Shown here: positions 42,590 to 53,141 of the stretch, piece by piece
How positions within the stretch are numbered: position 1 is the first letter of the stretch
How the letters are laid out: each line of letters begins with the position of its first letter
Source of the DNA: Tremella fuciformis
Lineage: Eukaryota; Basidiomycota; Tremellomycetes; Tremellales; Tremellaceae
NCBI GenBank assembly: GCA_032768795.1
Contig: CP136491.1
Coordinates: 1,550,001-1,614,000, forward strand
Direction: 5' to 3'
Length of the DNA: 64,000 nucleotides
The notes under the pieces: model-generated
Database searches by the model: none
The model's input: only the letters and a program-made list of their open reading frames with translations
Told to the model about the DNA's origin: nothing
Made by a program: the position numbers and the translations under genes

Positions 42590-44537
42590 ATGGCGTCCAG
42601 CTCGAGCTCGACCGCACGTTCCGTCGGTCCGTCGCGCTCGCCTCCTTTCCGAGCCACAACATCCATGCAGGACAATGAGAACAAAGGCGATGCTGTGCCC
42701 CTCTTCGCCGTCCCGAACGGGATGGACGACATGCCGGACGCTCCGCCGAGCTACAACGGCACGTCCAGCCGCCCTACGAGGGTGTCCGTGGACGAGCTAG
42801 ACGATGTGCGGTATGCTGATAGGGGCGAAGGCGAGATGGACGGGTTGGAAGACGAGATGCGGCAGTTGGACATGGGCGCTCCGCCGGACGAACACCTTGC
42901 TAGTGTGACCGAGCGCAAGATGCTCTATTGGCGTAGTGCAGCCATTACGGGTGTCTTCATCGTCTCATGGTGAGTTCACATGCTTCATTCCCCGCCCATC
43001 CCCATGCTTTGGGAAGGGCGGCGGTTCATGGCTCAGGAAGCTGATGAGCAGGTTTGTATTCGCGACGCTGCTGGCGCTGTATAACAAGTGGATGTTCTCC
43101 CCGCAGTTCTACGGCTTCTCGTACCCTCTGTTCGTGACGACTTGCCATTTCATCGTGCAGTGGATGTGCTCGGCGATCATCCGTGCCGCCGTGCCGAGCT
43201 TTAGGCCAGAAGAACGGCCGACGCGCCGCCAATATGTGTGAGTGCACCGAACTTCCAATCTTGGGTAGATCTCATGACCAGGCTGAAGATCTTCCCTACG
43301 GCCGCGTCGACCGGAGGCGACATCGGTCTCTCCAACCTCAGCTTGAAGACCATCACCCTCTCACTGTACAGCAAGTCCCTACCTGCTCTGGTTACGCTGA
43401 GAGCTGACTGTCAGCCATGTGCAAGTCCTCCACGCTCATCTTCGTCCTCTTCTTTGCATTCGCCTTCCGCCTCGAATCCTACTCGCTCCGCCTCGTCCTC
43501 GTCATCTCCCTCATCTCCTTTGGCGTGTTCTGCATGGTCTTCAACACAACCGCCGTCTCCCTCCCAGGTATCATCATGGTCTTCTCCGCGTCCGCCCTCG
43601 CCGGCCTGCGCTGGGCGCTCACCGAGACGCTCATGCACAAGAAGAGTATGGGCATGAGCAACCCCTTCGCCACCATCTTCTGGCTCGCCCCGCTCATGGC
43701 CCTCACCCTGGCCATCGTGTCCATGTTTGTCGAAGGGTGGATCGTGATATTTAGCAGTCCGGCTTTTGATGGGTTCTGGACGGTACTACGCACCGTGGCG
43801 GTCATCCTTCTTCCTGGCTGTATTGCCTTTGCAATGGTCGCAAGCGAGTACTTGTGAGCTACCTTGCCGATGCCCTCATTCACCGGTCACTGACTCGGGT
43901 CAGCATCATTCAAAGGGCCGGGATCGTCCCGATGAGCGTTGCTGGTATTTGCAAGGAAGTCACGACCATCTCTATATCTGCCTGGGTATTCGGGGACCAG
44001 TTGACCGAGATCAACATCATTGGCGTGGTCATCACGGTATGCGGTGCGTCATGTCGTCGTCTTTGTTGCCATGCTGACTATTTAGGCATAGCAACATACT
44101 CTTGGCACAAGTACCAAAAGTCCATATCCGAGCCGATAGCCATCGACTCGCATGGCAAGCCACACCATCTCCTCCAACATGAGCCTGAGACCCGATCTAT
44201 GCGGTCAAGGCGGTCCACGCAGTCGGCCACCTATACGCCGATCCGGGACAACACGGAGACTTCGCCTCTACGCCAGTCTATCGCTCTCAATGCGCTTGAA
44301 GGCGGTTATGGCCCTCCGTCGGACCCGAAACTTGAGCAGGTCCAGATCCATCTCTACCCGCCCACACCACCTCGCGGGCCGTCGGAGGAAGATAGAGAGG
44401 AGCGGTCAAATAGGCTACGAGATGATTTCGAAGGCTACAACGATAGAGATAGCGAGCAAGGTGACGAGGAGGAAGAAGAAGAGTTTGAGCTCGAAGCACC
44501 TCCACCGAAAGTCAGCTGGTGGGATAGACCAATGTGA
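42590..44537 (+). CDS. DMT-superfamily transporter, SLC35C2/Ymd8-like
   Basis: Nucleotide-sugar/triose-phosphate translocator family protein of the Golgi or ER. Exons 42590-42969, 43052-43237, 43282-43370, 43415-43853, 43904-44043, 44086-44537 give 561 aa. A disordered N-terminal ~115 residues precedes about ten membrane helices (ATLLALYNKWMFSPQFYGFS; ITLSLYTMCKSSTLIFVLFF; TLAIVSMFVEGW; IIQRAGIVPMSVAGICKEVT) ending at the conserved YSWHKYQK. A ~140-residue acidic, Pro/Arg-rich cytosolic tail follows. SLKTITLSLYTMCKSS is the TPT signature helix. The intron at 43371-43414 is GC-AG with the consensus GCAAGT donor and lies inside that signature. An alternative ATG at 42668 would shorten the tail by 26 residues. 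Substrate unknown. Confidence 0.88.
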
Positions 44538-45377
44538 GCCTTGGCAGGGACTTTGCATCACATTCATCATTCTTCGTGTACCATTCTGCATTGCTTTGCG
44601 TTTCTCTGCTACAATCTGGTTGCTACAAGACGAAGACAGACCAAGACGTGTGTTCCAGGTTTTGCAATGACAAGATAATTGAACAGCATTGGAATCTGAC
44701 GCAAATCGACCCTTTCAAAGAGCAATGAGCTCAGATTCCGTGTGGGCGGTGGGAGTGGTGTGTGGTCCGATGGTGCGAATGATGTCGTGTGCGATCGTGC
44801 GACTTGGCAGGCAGCCCGAAAAAGTGTCTGATGCGTGTCCCAAGTGTCGGCCTGCCATCAGTCAGGAATCTCTTTGCTGCATAACGCAGGCGTCACTTGC
44901 CTGTTGGGTTGAGCGCCCATTGCGATGAGCTCCGCCTTGGCCTCGGCCCGGCCGGTGTGGGTCGTGCGAGGGTTGTTGACAGCCTACACTGTATTAACTC
45001 TGACATGTAGCATCTTTGCTTTGCTCACGGAGCGCAGGCCACGGATGCGATTCTGCCTGTATGTCCCGTGCGAACGGGCGGTATGTGTTGAGCGTCCGAA
45101 CATGGTAGATAGGCAGGGGTTGGAGTTGTGGCGAGGGATTGCGGACCATTTGATGTTATATATGAGTGTTTGCACAGAGAGCAGTGACGTCAAACCCCCC
45201 TTTCATCGTCGCATAACAGCGTCAGTCAGTGTAGGTAACGCCAAGAGCGCTCCACCCGGCGCCATCAGTAACGTGAGGAATGATGGGAGTGACTTCATCG
45301 CCGTAATGTTGATGAAGGCACTTCCTTTGCCTCGTCGAGAGATGCAGTGATGTGTAATGCCGACAATGTGGTAGATG
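44538..45377. other. Intergenic stretch, no gene recognised
   Basis: About 840 bases. The longest frame (plus, 44925-45350, 141 codons) has no family resemblance and an uneven composition. No tRNA fold was recognised. Confidence 0.35.
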
Positions 45378-46314
45378 CTACGCCTTCTCAAACTCCTTCT
45401 TCGCCTTGCTCATCAGCCCATCGAGCTCGCCGCCAAACTCGTCCGCCAGCTTCTGCACGTCCTCGGCGCCCGCCTCGCCCCTCCCGCCAAACGCCTTCAT
45501 CCCCTCGTTCCGCGCCAGGCGAACCTGGTTCTTCGCCCCCTCCACAGTGGTGTGTAGGTTCTTGAGTATCTCTGCGCGCTGCTCAACCGTCGGGCGCGAT
45601 ATGGGTATCTTGAGCGTGGCGTTGTCGATCTTTTGCGGGGAGAGGCCCGGGAGGTTGGACCGGTGTATCGCCGCTTCTACGGCTTTCGTCGCCTGACATC
45701 AGCCCTCTGCACCGTACCATGCCGCGAGATTTGGAGCGACCCACGTCGTGGTCCCATACTTCGACGAAGAGGGCGTTGTTCCGCACTGTCACGCTGGCAA
45801 TGTTGTTCAACGGCGATGTTGAGCCGTCCGGTAACGACACTTTGACCGAGTCGAGCAGGGCTGCCCGTCAGCCCGAACCCTCATGCACGCACGTCGTGAC
45901 TCGGCCTAGACTGCCCGGCACGAATAGACTCGTGGACTGAGGAGGCTCACCCGGCGTCACCCGTCCTCTGCCGCGCTCTACACCCTCCCAAACCACCCCC
46001 GTAGCCCACTCTAGAGCTTTGTCCATCTTCGCGCGTACCTTGGCGAGCTGCGCCTCGCCGTCTGCATCGAAAGGGTTGTTGTCCGTGCTCTCGACTTCTT
46101 GTCGTGATTTTGCCTTGCCCTTGGCGTGCGAGGCTTTCTTAAAGGTCGGCAGCGAAGGGTGAAGGTATCGTGATTGACACCTGGGCAGAAAGTCTGGCTG
46201 GGCGGGTATAAGTCGTGATGATGATGCTGCTTGAGCGGTCAGCACGGGCTGTGTTGCCGCTCGCAGCTGTCGTGCCGCAGTCCCAGCTGCACAGAGACCT
46301 CTGCGTACGCTCAT
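45378..46314 (-). CDS. RRF1: Mitochondrial ribosome recycling factor
   Basis: Splits post-termination mitoribosomes. Exons 46314-45951, 45860-45745, 45692-45378, 264 aa. An Arg/Ala-rich presequence (MSVRRGLCAAGTAARQLRAA) precedes the RRF domain: MDKALEWATGVVWEGVERGR then GRVTPALLDSVKVS (helix 1 and domain II), IASVTVRNNALFVEVWD, ATKAVEAAIHRSNLPGLSPQ, IPISRPTVEQRAEILKNLHT, and a long final helix ending MSKAKKEFEKA. The first start ATG is chosen because it opens the targeting peptide. Divergent from the CCHC gene that starts 178 bp away. Confidence 0.9.
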
Positions 46315-46491
46315 GCCGCCCACGACGGGATAGAGATGAGATTCAATGCCAGCGGACGATCATCCAACATTTCGCTCGGCGTCGGCATGATCGTATCCGA
46401 AAAGTCACAAAATTTCGAGCTCGTGTCTGCACATCTACCTTTTCATCAACAACAGCGCTACTCGAGTCGAGGCAGCTCGGGCGGACACAGA

Positions 46492-47597
46492 ATGGCGCGC
46501 TACACCTCAATCGGCATGCCGAAGAAGCACCATATCGCTTCTTCAGCAGAGGAGGCTTTCAAACCAGCAGCGGCACCTCCTCCACATCACTCTGGCCAAA
46601 AGCGCCGGCGCACAGACGATAACGAAGACACTCAGCAGAGCTCGTACGAGCCCTCGAAGGCGCGTGCTGGGGGAGGCTGGGGCAGGAATCCGGATATCGC
46701 CAGTTGGTCGCCAGCTCGTGATATACTGAAACTATGCTGACTGGTTAGACAAGACCAAGCTCGCTGCTGAGCGCTCGGAAGCACGGAGGGAGAAACGGAT
46801 CGCCGACAAGACTGCTCAGACCGTCTGCTATGCCTGTCGAGGACTCGGACATGCGGCGCGAGAGTGTCCCGTCGTCTTGGAAGGCAGTGCGGCGATGCTC
46901 GATGCCGCGGGACCGAAAGATCCGATGAGCGCTGCCGAAGAGAGTTCTGCGCCGCCGGCGAAGAAGGGCAAGAAGGGCAAGAAAGGTGCAGACATGACCA
47001 CGGGGAAATGCTACAGGTGAGCTGCCCTGCACCGCATCTGCCATCGGGCATGAGCTGAGCAAGCGCTGTAGGTGCAACTCGAACCGACACTCCTTGTCGC
47101 ACTGCAGAGAGCCGATCGATCCTGAGAACCCTACGCCTTTTGCGACATGCTATGTCTGCTTGGGCAAGGGGCACCTCTCGTCCCTCTGCCCAGAGAACCC
47201 GAAGGGTGTGTATGTGAAAGGCGGCAGCTGCAAGATATGCAAGAGTATTCGACATCGTGCGCAAGATTGCCCCGAGCTGAAAGCGAGAGAAGAGGCGCGA
47301 GTGGAGGCGCAGGCGCAGGAGGTGGTGCTGGGTGAAGCAGGGGCGGATGAGGATGACTTTATGATGGAGGCTAGAGCCAAGGCTAGACAGGCGCCTGCAG
47401 TCAAGGAGAAGAAGGGCAAGATGGGCAAGAAACCGCCTGCGAAGAACGGAGAACGGGGCCCGACGCCTGCTTGGGCAGGAGATACGGAAAGAGGGGCTGA
47501 CACGCCTGCTCTCTCGACACCGGCTGTTGCTGTCAATGCCGTCTCCAAGCCAGTCGCGGCCAAGGCGAAACCAAAAGCCAAGGTCGTGACATTCTAG
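46492..47597 (+). CDS. CCHC zinc-knuckle protein, ZCCHC9-like
   Basis: Nucleic-acid-binding protein, probably nucleolar. Four CCHC-type knuckles are visible: CYACRGLGHAARECP; CYRCNSNRHSLSHC; CYVCLGKGHLSSLCP; CKICKSIRHRAQDCP, with basic linkers (KKGKKGKKG). This arrangement matches ZCCHC9, linked to RNA exosome/rRNA surveillance. Exons 2 and 3 (46749-47016 and 47072-47597) are firm. The donor of exon 1 (from 46492, MARYTSIGMPKKHHIASSAE) is unresolved. Frame allows 46718 (intron 31 nt, very short), 46682 (a GC donor) or 46664; all give the same downstream protein. The tail is Lys/Ala/Pro-rich and disordered. Confidence 0.82.
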
Positions 47598-47694
47598 TGT
47601 GATACAACGGTACAGTATGGTGCAGTACAAGCATGTTGTTGTGTAAGCATAATGCAGTGATTGATCGTCGCCCGAACAGCGTGTAGGCAAAGCC

Positions 47695-48431
47695 TTAGGA
47701 AACAGGCGCGGTAATGGAAACCAAGTCTGTATCGAAGAGCTCGATAAACTACGTCCTCAGCTGTTCTGCAACCAAATACAATAGCGGAGACAGACCTGTT
47801 CGTTCAACACCCTGACTTTCATACCGGCATATCTGCGGTACTCCTCCAGTATACTGCTCAGCGCCCAGCGTTGGAGCTTGCGATAACATCCGACAACTGT
47901 ACCGGTTCGATGTCTGCCCATGTTACAGCAGACAAGCGTTGGGAACGTGCTCGGGTCGAGCAACAGGGTCAACGCGCGTATGATGAGCGGCTCAGCGGGA
48001 GGCGGCAGCGGCGGCAGATGGTCTTCCATGTCAGTATACGCAGGAACATCTGCCTGATGTGGGCCCACATTGCCCTGAGAAGGGAACGACACCGCCGTCT
48101 GTGTATGGCGGTGGGAAATGAGGATTGAGCGATACCTGGGGCGAGAGGTCGTGCAGCTGGATGTCCTGCGAGTCGAGCCATGATGTCCTGACCTCATCAG
48201 CTGTTATAGATCGCGATTAGCGTCCTACTGACAGGATCTCGCTGGGTTCCTCAGCCCCAACCCAGATGACCGACCGCAAAGACAATTTCTCGAGGAAGGA
48301 GAAGTTCAGCTCGGTCGGCTGGGCTGACCGATAGAACCCTTTTCGCATCAGCTCGCCATACCCCCAGAAGTCCTGGTAGACATACCATCCTCGACCAGCC
48401 CAAAGTTCATAGGCGGGACGATCTTGGCCAT
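47695..48431 (-). CDS. SIW14/OCA-type tyrosine phosphatase-like protein
   Basis: Member of the plant and fungi atypical dual-specificity phosphatases (Siw14 hydrolyses the 5-beta phosphate of inositol pyrophosphates; Oca1/2 are relatives). Exons 48431-48386, 48338-48233, 48187-48136, 48074-47796, 47748-47695 give 178 aa, close to the compact family size. The start MAKIVPPMNFGLVEDGFYRS is diagnostic, followed by AQPTELNFSFLEKLSL and SVIWVGAEEPSEIL. The P-loop is C118-NMGRH-R124 in VCCNMGRHRTGTVVGCYRKL, so the CX5R residues are present. SSILEEYRRYAG and NEQFIELFD complete the fold. It is predicted active. Confidence 0.9.
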
Positions 48432-48626
48432 CGCGTCGAGCAGACTGATGAGAAGCGCTTCAAGACGACAACCGTCGAGCTGATCATTCCGTCGGAGATG
48501 AGCGGAGATCGCCGTAACTCCGCCTAAGCGTCGCTGACGATTTTTCGGATGATGAGCAGATTCAGAACGACGTTATCGAGACCTTTCACTGGAATTTGAC
48601 ATGTCTGGGCATTCTCAGCTCGGCAG

Positions 48627-50180
48627 ATGATACTGAGAGTCCCGAAACACACGCTACGACTCGAAACAAGACTCAAGGTTCCTTTCATCCTCCTCAGACA
48701 CTCGACTCTTGTGGCCTCGAGCCCGATTTCTCTACCACCTCAGAGATCCCCTCCTGCGACAGTCTTCAGAATGTCTCCCGCAGCTTCGAGCTCCCGTTCG
48801 ACCCCAATACTCCCGTGCCTCGACTACTCGGCTATCCAGATCACCCCGTCGGCATCCCCTGCTCATCCCCTTCAGTCGCCAACATTCACCGTCCCCCCTC
48901 ACCTCAAAGCCCACCTTCAGACGGCGTCTGAGCACCTGCATGCTGACAGGACAGTCGCTTTCCCCACAGAGACCGTCTACGGGCTTGGCGCTTCCTCTCT
49001 GTCGCCCTTTGCTACCCGCAAGATCTACAAGATCAAGAACCGTCCAGCAGATAACCCGTTGATCATCCATATTTCGTCGCTGGAAATGCTCCATCGCCTC
49101 CTTCCCGCCTCATACGAGCTGTCCCGCCTTTACCTCGCACTTGTTCGTGCTTTCTGGCCAGGACCCCTGACGCTCCTCTTCCCCTCCCCAAACCCACCGC
49201 CACCACCTGCGCCGCAGACAAACGCCATTCGAATGCCGAATCACCCTCTAGCGCTAGCTCTGATCCATCACTCGAACTTGCCCCTCTCAGCGCCCTCAGC
49301 GAACTCTTCAGGGAGGCCGAGTCCAACACAGGCGCAGCACGTATGGAACGATCTCAATGGTGCGGAAGATCTAGGGTGTATTCTTGATGGCGGCGACTGT
49401 GGCGTTGGTGTCGAAAGTACGGTCGTGAATGGACTCGACTGGGTAGAGGGCGGCGGGGGCAAGGTGGACATTCTACGGCCAGGAGGGCTCAGTGTTGAGG
49501 ACGTGGCGCGAACAGTGTCTGAAGTCGACGGTCGAGAAGGTCTGACAGAGATCTTGGTGCATGGTCAACCATGGCAACCGCAAGCGGGACCATCCAGGAC
49601 CAGCACGGCGGATAGCAAACCCCCGAAAATCAACGGAGATCTGCCACCCGCGACTCCCGGTCAGAAATACCGACATTATTCGCCGCGCATCCCAGTGTAC
49701 TTGTTGCTACCGAGCAACACCTTCCCATCACAACCCAGTCCCTCGGCCATCTCAATCAAAGCGGACAACCTGCGGTCAACATTAGCATCTCGATTCCCAG
49801 AAAAGAAGCCGACTTTTGGTCTGCTACACTACGAAGGATCGCCCCTATCTCAACATTTATTGGTCAACTCCCTCGAAAGTCCTGTCACCCTAATTCCGAT
49901 TTCGCTCGGGAACGACGCAACATCTGCCGCTCAACGGCTCTTTTCCGGAATGCTCAGCCTCGAATCCTTCTTCAGCCCGCTGGCCAACGGTCATCCTGAC
50001 TCGGATCAAAGGTCGGTCGACGCGATTCTCATCGAGGGCTGTACGGAGGAAGGACTAGGGATGGCGGTGATGGAGAGAGTGAACAAGGCGGTTGGGGGAG
50101 GCGGTAATGTTGGATCAGTAGATGGAGATGGCGGCGGGTCAGGTGGTCTAGGGGAAGGCACCATCTGGGTGGAAGTATGA
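48627..50180 (+). CDS. SUA5: Threonylcarbamoyl-AMP synthase Sua5
   Basis: Makes TC-AMP from threonine, bicarbonate and ATP for t6A37 in ANN-decoding tRNAs, in cytosol and mitochondria. Intronless, 517 aa. The YrdC domain carries TVAFPTETVYGLGASSLSP, KIYKIKNRPADNPLIIHISS, FWPGPLTLLF, IRMPNHPLALALI and PLSAPSANSSGRPSPTQAQH. It continues through LDGGDCGVGVESTVV and ILRPGG, followed by the Sua5 C-terminal domain after the GQKYRHYSPRIPVYLLLP linker. The first ATG gives a 48-residue basic extension (MILRVPKHTLRLETRLKVPF) that could target mitochondria; a second ATG at 48771 (MSPAASSS) may give the cytosolic form. A Gly-rich insert lies near the C-terminus. Confidence 0.94.
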   Translation: MILRVPKHTLRLETRLKVPFILLRHSTLVASSPISLPPQRSPPATVFRMSPAASSSRSTPILPCLDYSAIQITPSASPAHPLQSPTFTVPPHLKAHLQTASEHLHADRTVAFPTETVYGLGASSLSPFATRKIYKIKNRPADNPLIIHISSLEMLHRLLPASYELSRLYLALVRAFWPGPLTLLFPSPNPPPPPAPQTNAIRMPNHPLALALIHHSNLPLSAPSANSSGRPSPTQAQHVWNDLNGAEDLGCILDGGDCGVGVESTVVNGLDWVEGGGGKVDILRPGGLSVEDVARTVSEVDGREGLTEILVHGQPWQPQAGPSRTSTADSKPPKINGDLPPATPGQKYRHYSPRIPVYLLLPSNTFPSQPSPSAISIKADNLRSTLASRFPEKKPTFGLLHYEGSPLSQHLLVNSLESPVTLIPISLGNDATSAAQRLFSGMLSLESFFSPLANGHPDSDQRSVDAILIEGCTEEGLGMAVMERVNKAVGGGGNVGSVDGDGGGSGGLGEGTIWVEV

Positions 50181-50356
50181 CATTGCCGCTTGTGCTTGGC
50201 CGCATTTGTCTAGCCTGGACGTCAGCATGAATGCGATTGCAGGGTCTCTCCAGGCTTGTGCGACGAAGTCAAGTAAGGCAAACACATGTACATACTCGAA
50301 TACTCGCAAAACTAACGACGGAATCTTACAAGGGAATGGAGAAATGGCTAAACAGC

Positions 50357-50995
50357 TCAGACGACGGTCGGAGAAGCCGACCGCAATGTGTCCGACTCCA
50401 GAGTCTCTTCGTCGCCGTTGTCCACAGTTGGGCCTGCGAAGGCCCCGGCCGCATGCTCGGCCGCCGCCATCCGCTCTTGATTGGGGTTGTACGTTAACAA
50501 ATCCGCCTGCTTGATATGCCAAAACCAACATGTAGAATCTGGTTGTTTCGCAGTACGCGAAAGCCACCGCACTGCTGCTGGCCTCATATTGGTGGGAAAG
50601 CTTCCCGTATCATTGAAATCCACGAAAGAGGGCTCTCGTGCGGCGGCCAACATCATTGGGCGAACCCAGTCTATCTGCTCCCAACCAACGTAATCGGGAA
50701 TGTAGTCTTCCGATACGCACACGGGTGTAAAAAGTTTGTCCCGCAATGAAGCGATCTCCTGTGACATTGGTAGGCGAAGCTCCAGCCTGTGGAGGGCATG
50801 AGGAAGTTCGGACTTCTTGAAGGCAGTGACTTGAGACAAATTGGTGAAGGTCTCGGTTCTCCTGGACTACACTCCCCACTCTGTCCCAGCTTTGACAAGC
50901 GCAACTGGGTATTCTACATCGTGGGATGGATTGTTGGGCTCGGCGGCAGACGTGTGGGCGCTGAGCGACGTATCGCTTTGCTTCTCAGAGGACAT
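50357..50995 (-). pseudogene. Orphan ORF interrupted by one TAG
   Basis: From the ATG at 50995 (MSSEKQSDTSLSAHTSAAEP) the frame stays open for 212 codons to 50357 except for TAG at 50869-50867 (codon 43). The downstream part (LPHALHRLELRLPMSQEIAS; SEDYIPDYVGWEQIDWVRPM; KQADLLTYNPNQERMAAAEH) looks like genuine protein. No known domain. No intron with the usual CTGAC branch removes the stop in frame. It may be a fresh pseudogene, or translation may start at an internal codon. It belongs to an accessory-looking patch with the next two genes. Confidence 0.5.
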
Positions 50996-51625
50996 AATTG
51001 CCGAGGGAATGAAGCTGTTGGAGGCTGATGTGAGCTAAAAGGGTAATTGAGTGGCGAGAATAGGGGGTCGTGGCTGTTGAGGTCTATATGTAAAGATGCA
51101 GAAGGTTTGCGAGTGGTGCAGGTCTTCAATGGGAGGGTGTCCGACCTTTGTCCCTCGGCGTTAGCGCTATGCTATGTACCTCGGAATGATGTCTGGTGGC
51201 TATTTTCATAGGATGCTGACACCGAACTTGACCTTTCCTCTCCCCACGGTCTCACCGGGAAATTGCTCAAACCTCGCTGATTTGAGGCAGATTTATACTT
51301 CCAGCCAGGCAAAACCATTCAAGAGCCACTATCAAGAAGATAGGAAAGCACCGCGTAGTCCATAACTTGCCCGATCGTCCAATTTGCATCGTCCGCCAAT
51401 TGACCTGCACATTTCCCGAGGCACAGGACTCGAAGTTGAAGGTCCGTGCGTGTGTGCAACTCCGTCACAATCCGACCCTCGAGCTTACGAGATCTCTCTT
51501 GTCTGAACGAATATGTCATATTGAGAACACAAAAGCCAATTCATACACACGTCATATAAGATGAGCTGAACTGCTTAGATGACCGCGAGCCGAGATTGGA
51601 CCACCGTGTGTTCAGGTGGCCAGGT
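50996..51625. other. Spacer, nothing recognised
   Basis: About 630 bases with only short frames. Some tracts at 51240-51560 are AT-richer than the flanks. Confidence 0.3.
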
Positions 51626-52744
51626 CTAGTTGAGGCACACTGACTCAAGCACCGCATCACACTGACTATATGGCCGCAGAGCTTGGGGATCGATATTTTC
51701 TTTCTTATACCACTCCCTGTTGTCGATCAGGATGCCTGGGGTGTTGTACTCAGAGATGAGGTCGCTGCAGTCAATAATGTCTGACATTTTTGCGCGGCTC
51801 AGCATAGTGTTGGATAAGACTATGGTCAGCAACCGAAGCGTGCGACGCGCAATGCCCTCATCTTGGCAATATTCTCGATCGTGGAAGAGATATGAAACGG
51901 TCTTATAAATCCTGCGTGTCAGACGCCTGGCTTCTTGAAAATGGCTAGTGACGATCTCGCGAATGGCGCTGTCCATATCTGGGATCCACCAATTGGAGGC
52001 GTCAGGCCGATGTGTCGAATCTGCAAGCCGTCGCGCTGTCCTCGTGTAGTCAGAGTACACTGTCCACCATCCGTCCACTTTCACGAGTGTCACCCGCGGT
52101 TCGTCACCAGAATGCCCCTCGGCAAACGCCCTGAGCGACCGGCCGATATCTTCGGCTGAGACCCCATTTGGGAGGACCTGTATCGGACCAATTCGAGGCG
52201 GTATTGCGGCTATCGCTCTCGCAGGAGCAGCATTCTGCAGATGCGGTGACTCTGGCTGCATTCTTTGTCGACAGACCTGTGTGCTCTGACCGCTATCTCC
52301 AGATTCCTGCTTGATATGGATCTCAGTTTCAGGCTCGGTCTTGACATGCGAGTCTTCGCTACCAGCTGCGGGTGCAAAGGTCTGAGCCCATTGTGGAAAA
52401 AGGCGGAGAGGAGCTTGGATGGACGCCTTGCGGCCGTTTGTGCCTCGAAGGAATGTCGACGGGACATCATCGGTCGGCTCTAGGAAAGTATTGGCGCGAT
52501 GCTCGGGAAGGGTCTTCGCTGTGGTGTGGAACGACCTTTCCAATGGTCTTTCGGCCCACGTTTCGTACAGTCGCGGCTGTGTAAGCGTTGACGCACGAGG
52601 GCCACAGTCCGTATCCGTGTCGCATGCCCCGCATGTATCCTGTTTGACGCCGGTCCACCCACTCGCCGTGTCAGGACCCTCGTCGGGTGGTTTGTTATCA
52701 TCCAAGCCACTCGAACTCCCCGCTGGGGTACCAGTCACACCCAT
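51626..52744 (-). CDS. Orphan gene, two-member family, copy A
   Basis: Intronless, 372 aa from MGVTGTPAGSSSGLDDN. The N-terminal ~170 residues are disordered and contain VKTEPETEIHIKQE, two SUMO-consensus-like (psi-K-x-E) sites. The C-terminal ~180 residues form a compact region shared with 53142-54176: RVTLVKVDGWWTVYSDYTRT, RRLADSTHRPDASNWWIPDM, then a helix with EARRLTRRIYKTVSYLF. The W-[ST]-[VL]-Y and W-[WQ]-IPD blocks recall small fungal DNA-binding or regulator modules, but I do not recognise a named domain. No signal peptide. Function unknown; nuclear location is a guess from the disordered SUMO-like part. Confidence 0.7.
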   Translation of the reverse strand: MGVTGTPAGSSSGLDDNKPPDEGPDTASGWTGVKQDTCGACDTDTDCGPRASTLTQPRLYETWAERPLERSFHTTAKTLPEHRANTFLEPTDDVPSTFLRGTNGRKASIQAPLRLFPQWAQTFAPAAGSEDSHVKTEPETEIHIKQESGDSGQSTQVCRQRMQPESPHLQNAAPARAIAAIPPRIGPIQVLPNGVSAEDIGRSLRAFAEGHSGDEPRVTLVKVDGWWTVYSDYTRTARRLADSTHRPDASNWWIPDMDSAIREIVTSHFQEARRLTRRIYKTVSYLFHDREYCQDEGIARRTLRLLTIVLSNTMLSRAKMSDIIDCSDLISEYNTPGILIDNREWYKKENIDPQALRPYSQCDAVLESVCLN

Positions 52745-53141
52745 TGTGTCTGTCAAAGCCTCGCACTGCAAAGTGGCTGCTGCCAAAAAGGCAAGGAAAG
52801 AAGCAAACGGAAGACTTTACAGTGTTACACAAAGCGAAGTCTTTGCTTGTCCTTGGCCTTTGCATTTAAAAGAAAGGGACTTCGCCAGCTGACAAAGGTC
52901 GCTTGCTCTCTCCTTCGCTCCCTTGGCTGAAAGAAGGCTATTGGAGCTCGATCCTGCCTACACCACAATCAGATCAACGATGTAATGCCTGGTGTGAGGT
53001 GCAGGCGCATACGGGTCAAATGGTTATGCATGCGGATACGCCTTGTGACGCGTTCGCACGGTTCCTATATAGGAGTCTCGCAGACTGCGCTACTGTACGT
53101 TGAAAGTGTGTGTGGTGCGGTGCAGAAGACGCCTAACGTTG
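52745..53141. other. Spacer between the two orphan relatives
   Basis: Contains the promoter of copy A and the 3' end of copy B. No gene seen. Confidence 0.35.

Noticed and set aside
44925..45350. 141-codon plus-strand frame
   Set aside because: No family resemblance, no exon partners and uneven composition; likely chance in a spacer.
46630..47690. Long minus-strand frame opposite the CCHC gene
   Set aside because: Ser/Arg/Cys-rich antisense of the zinc-knuckle exons; the plus strand carries four clear CCHC motifs.
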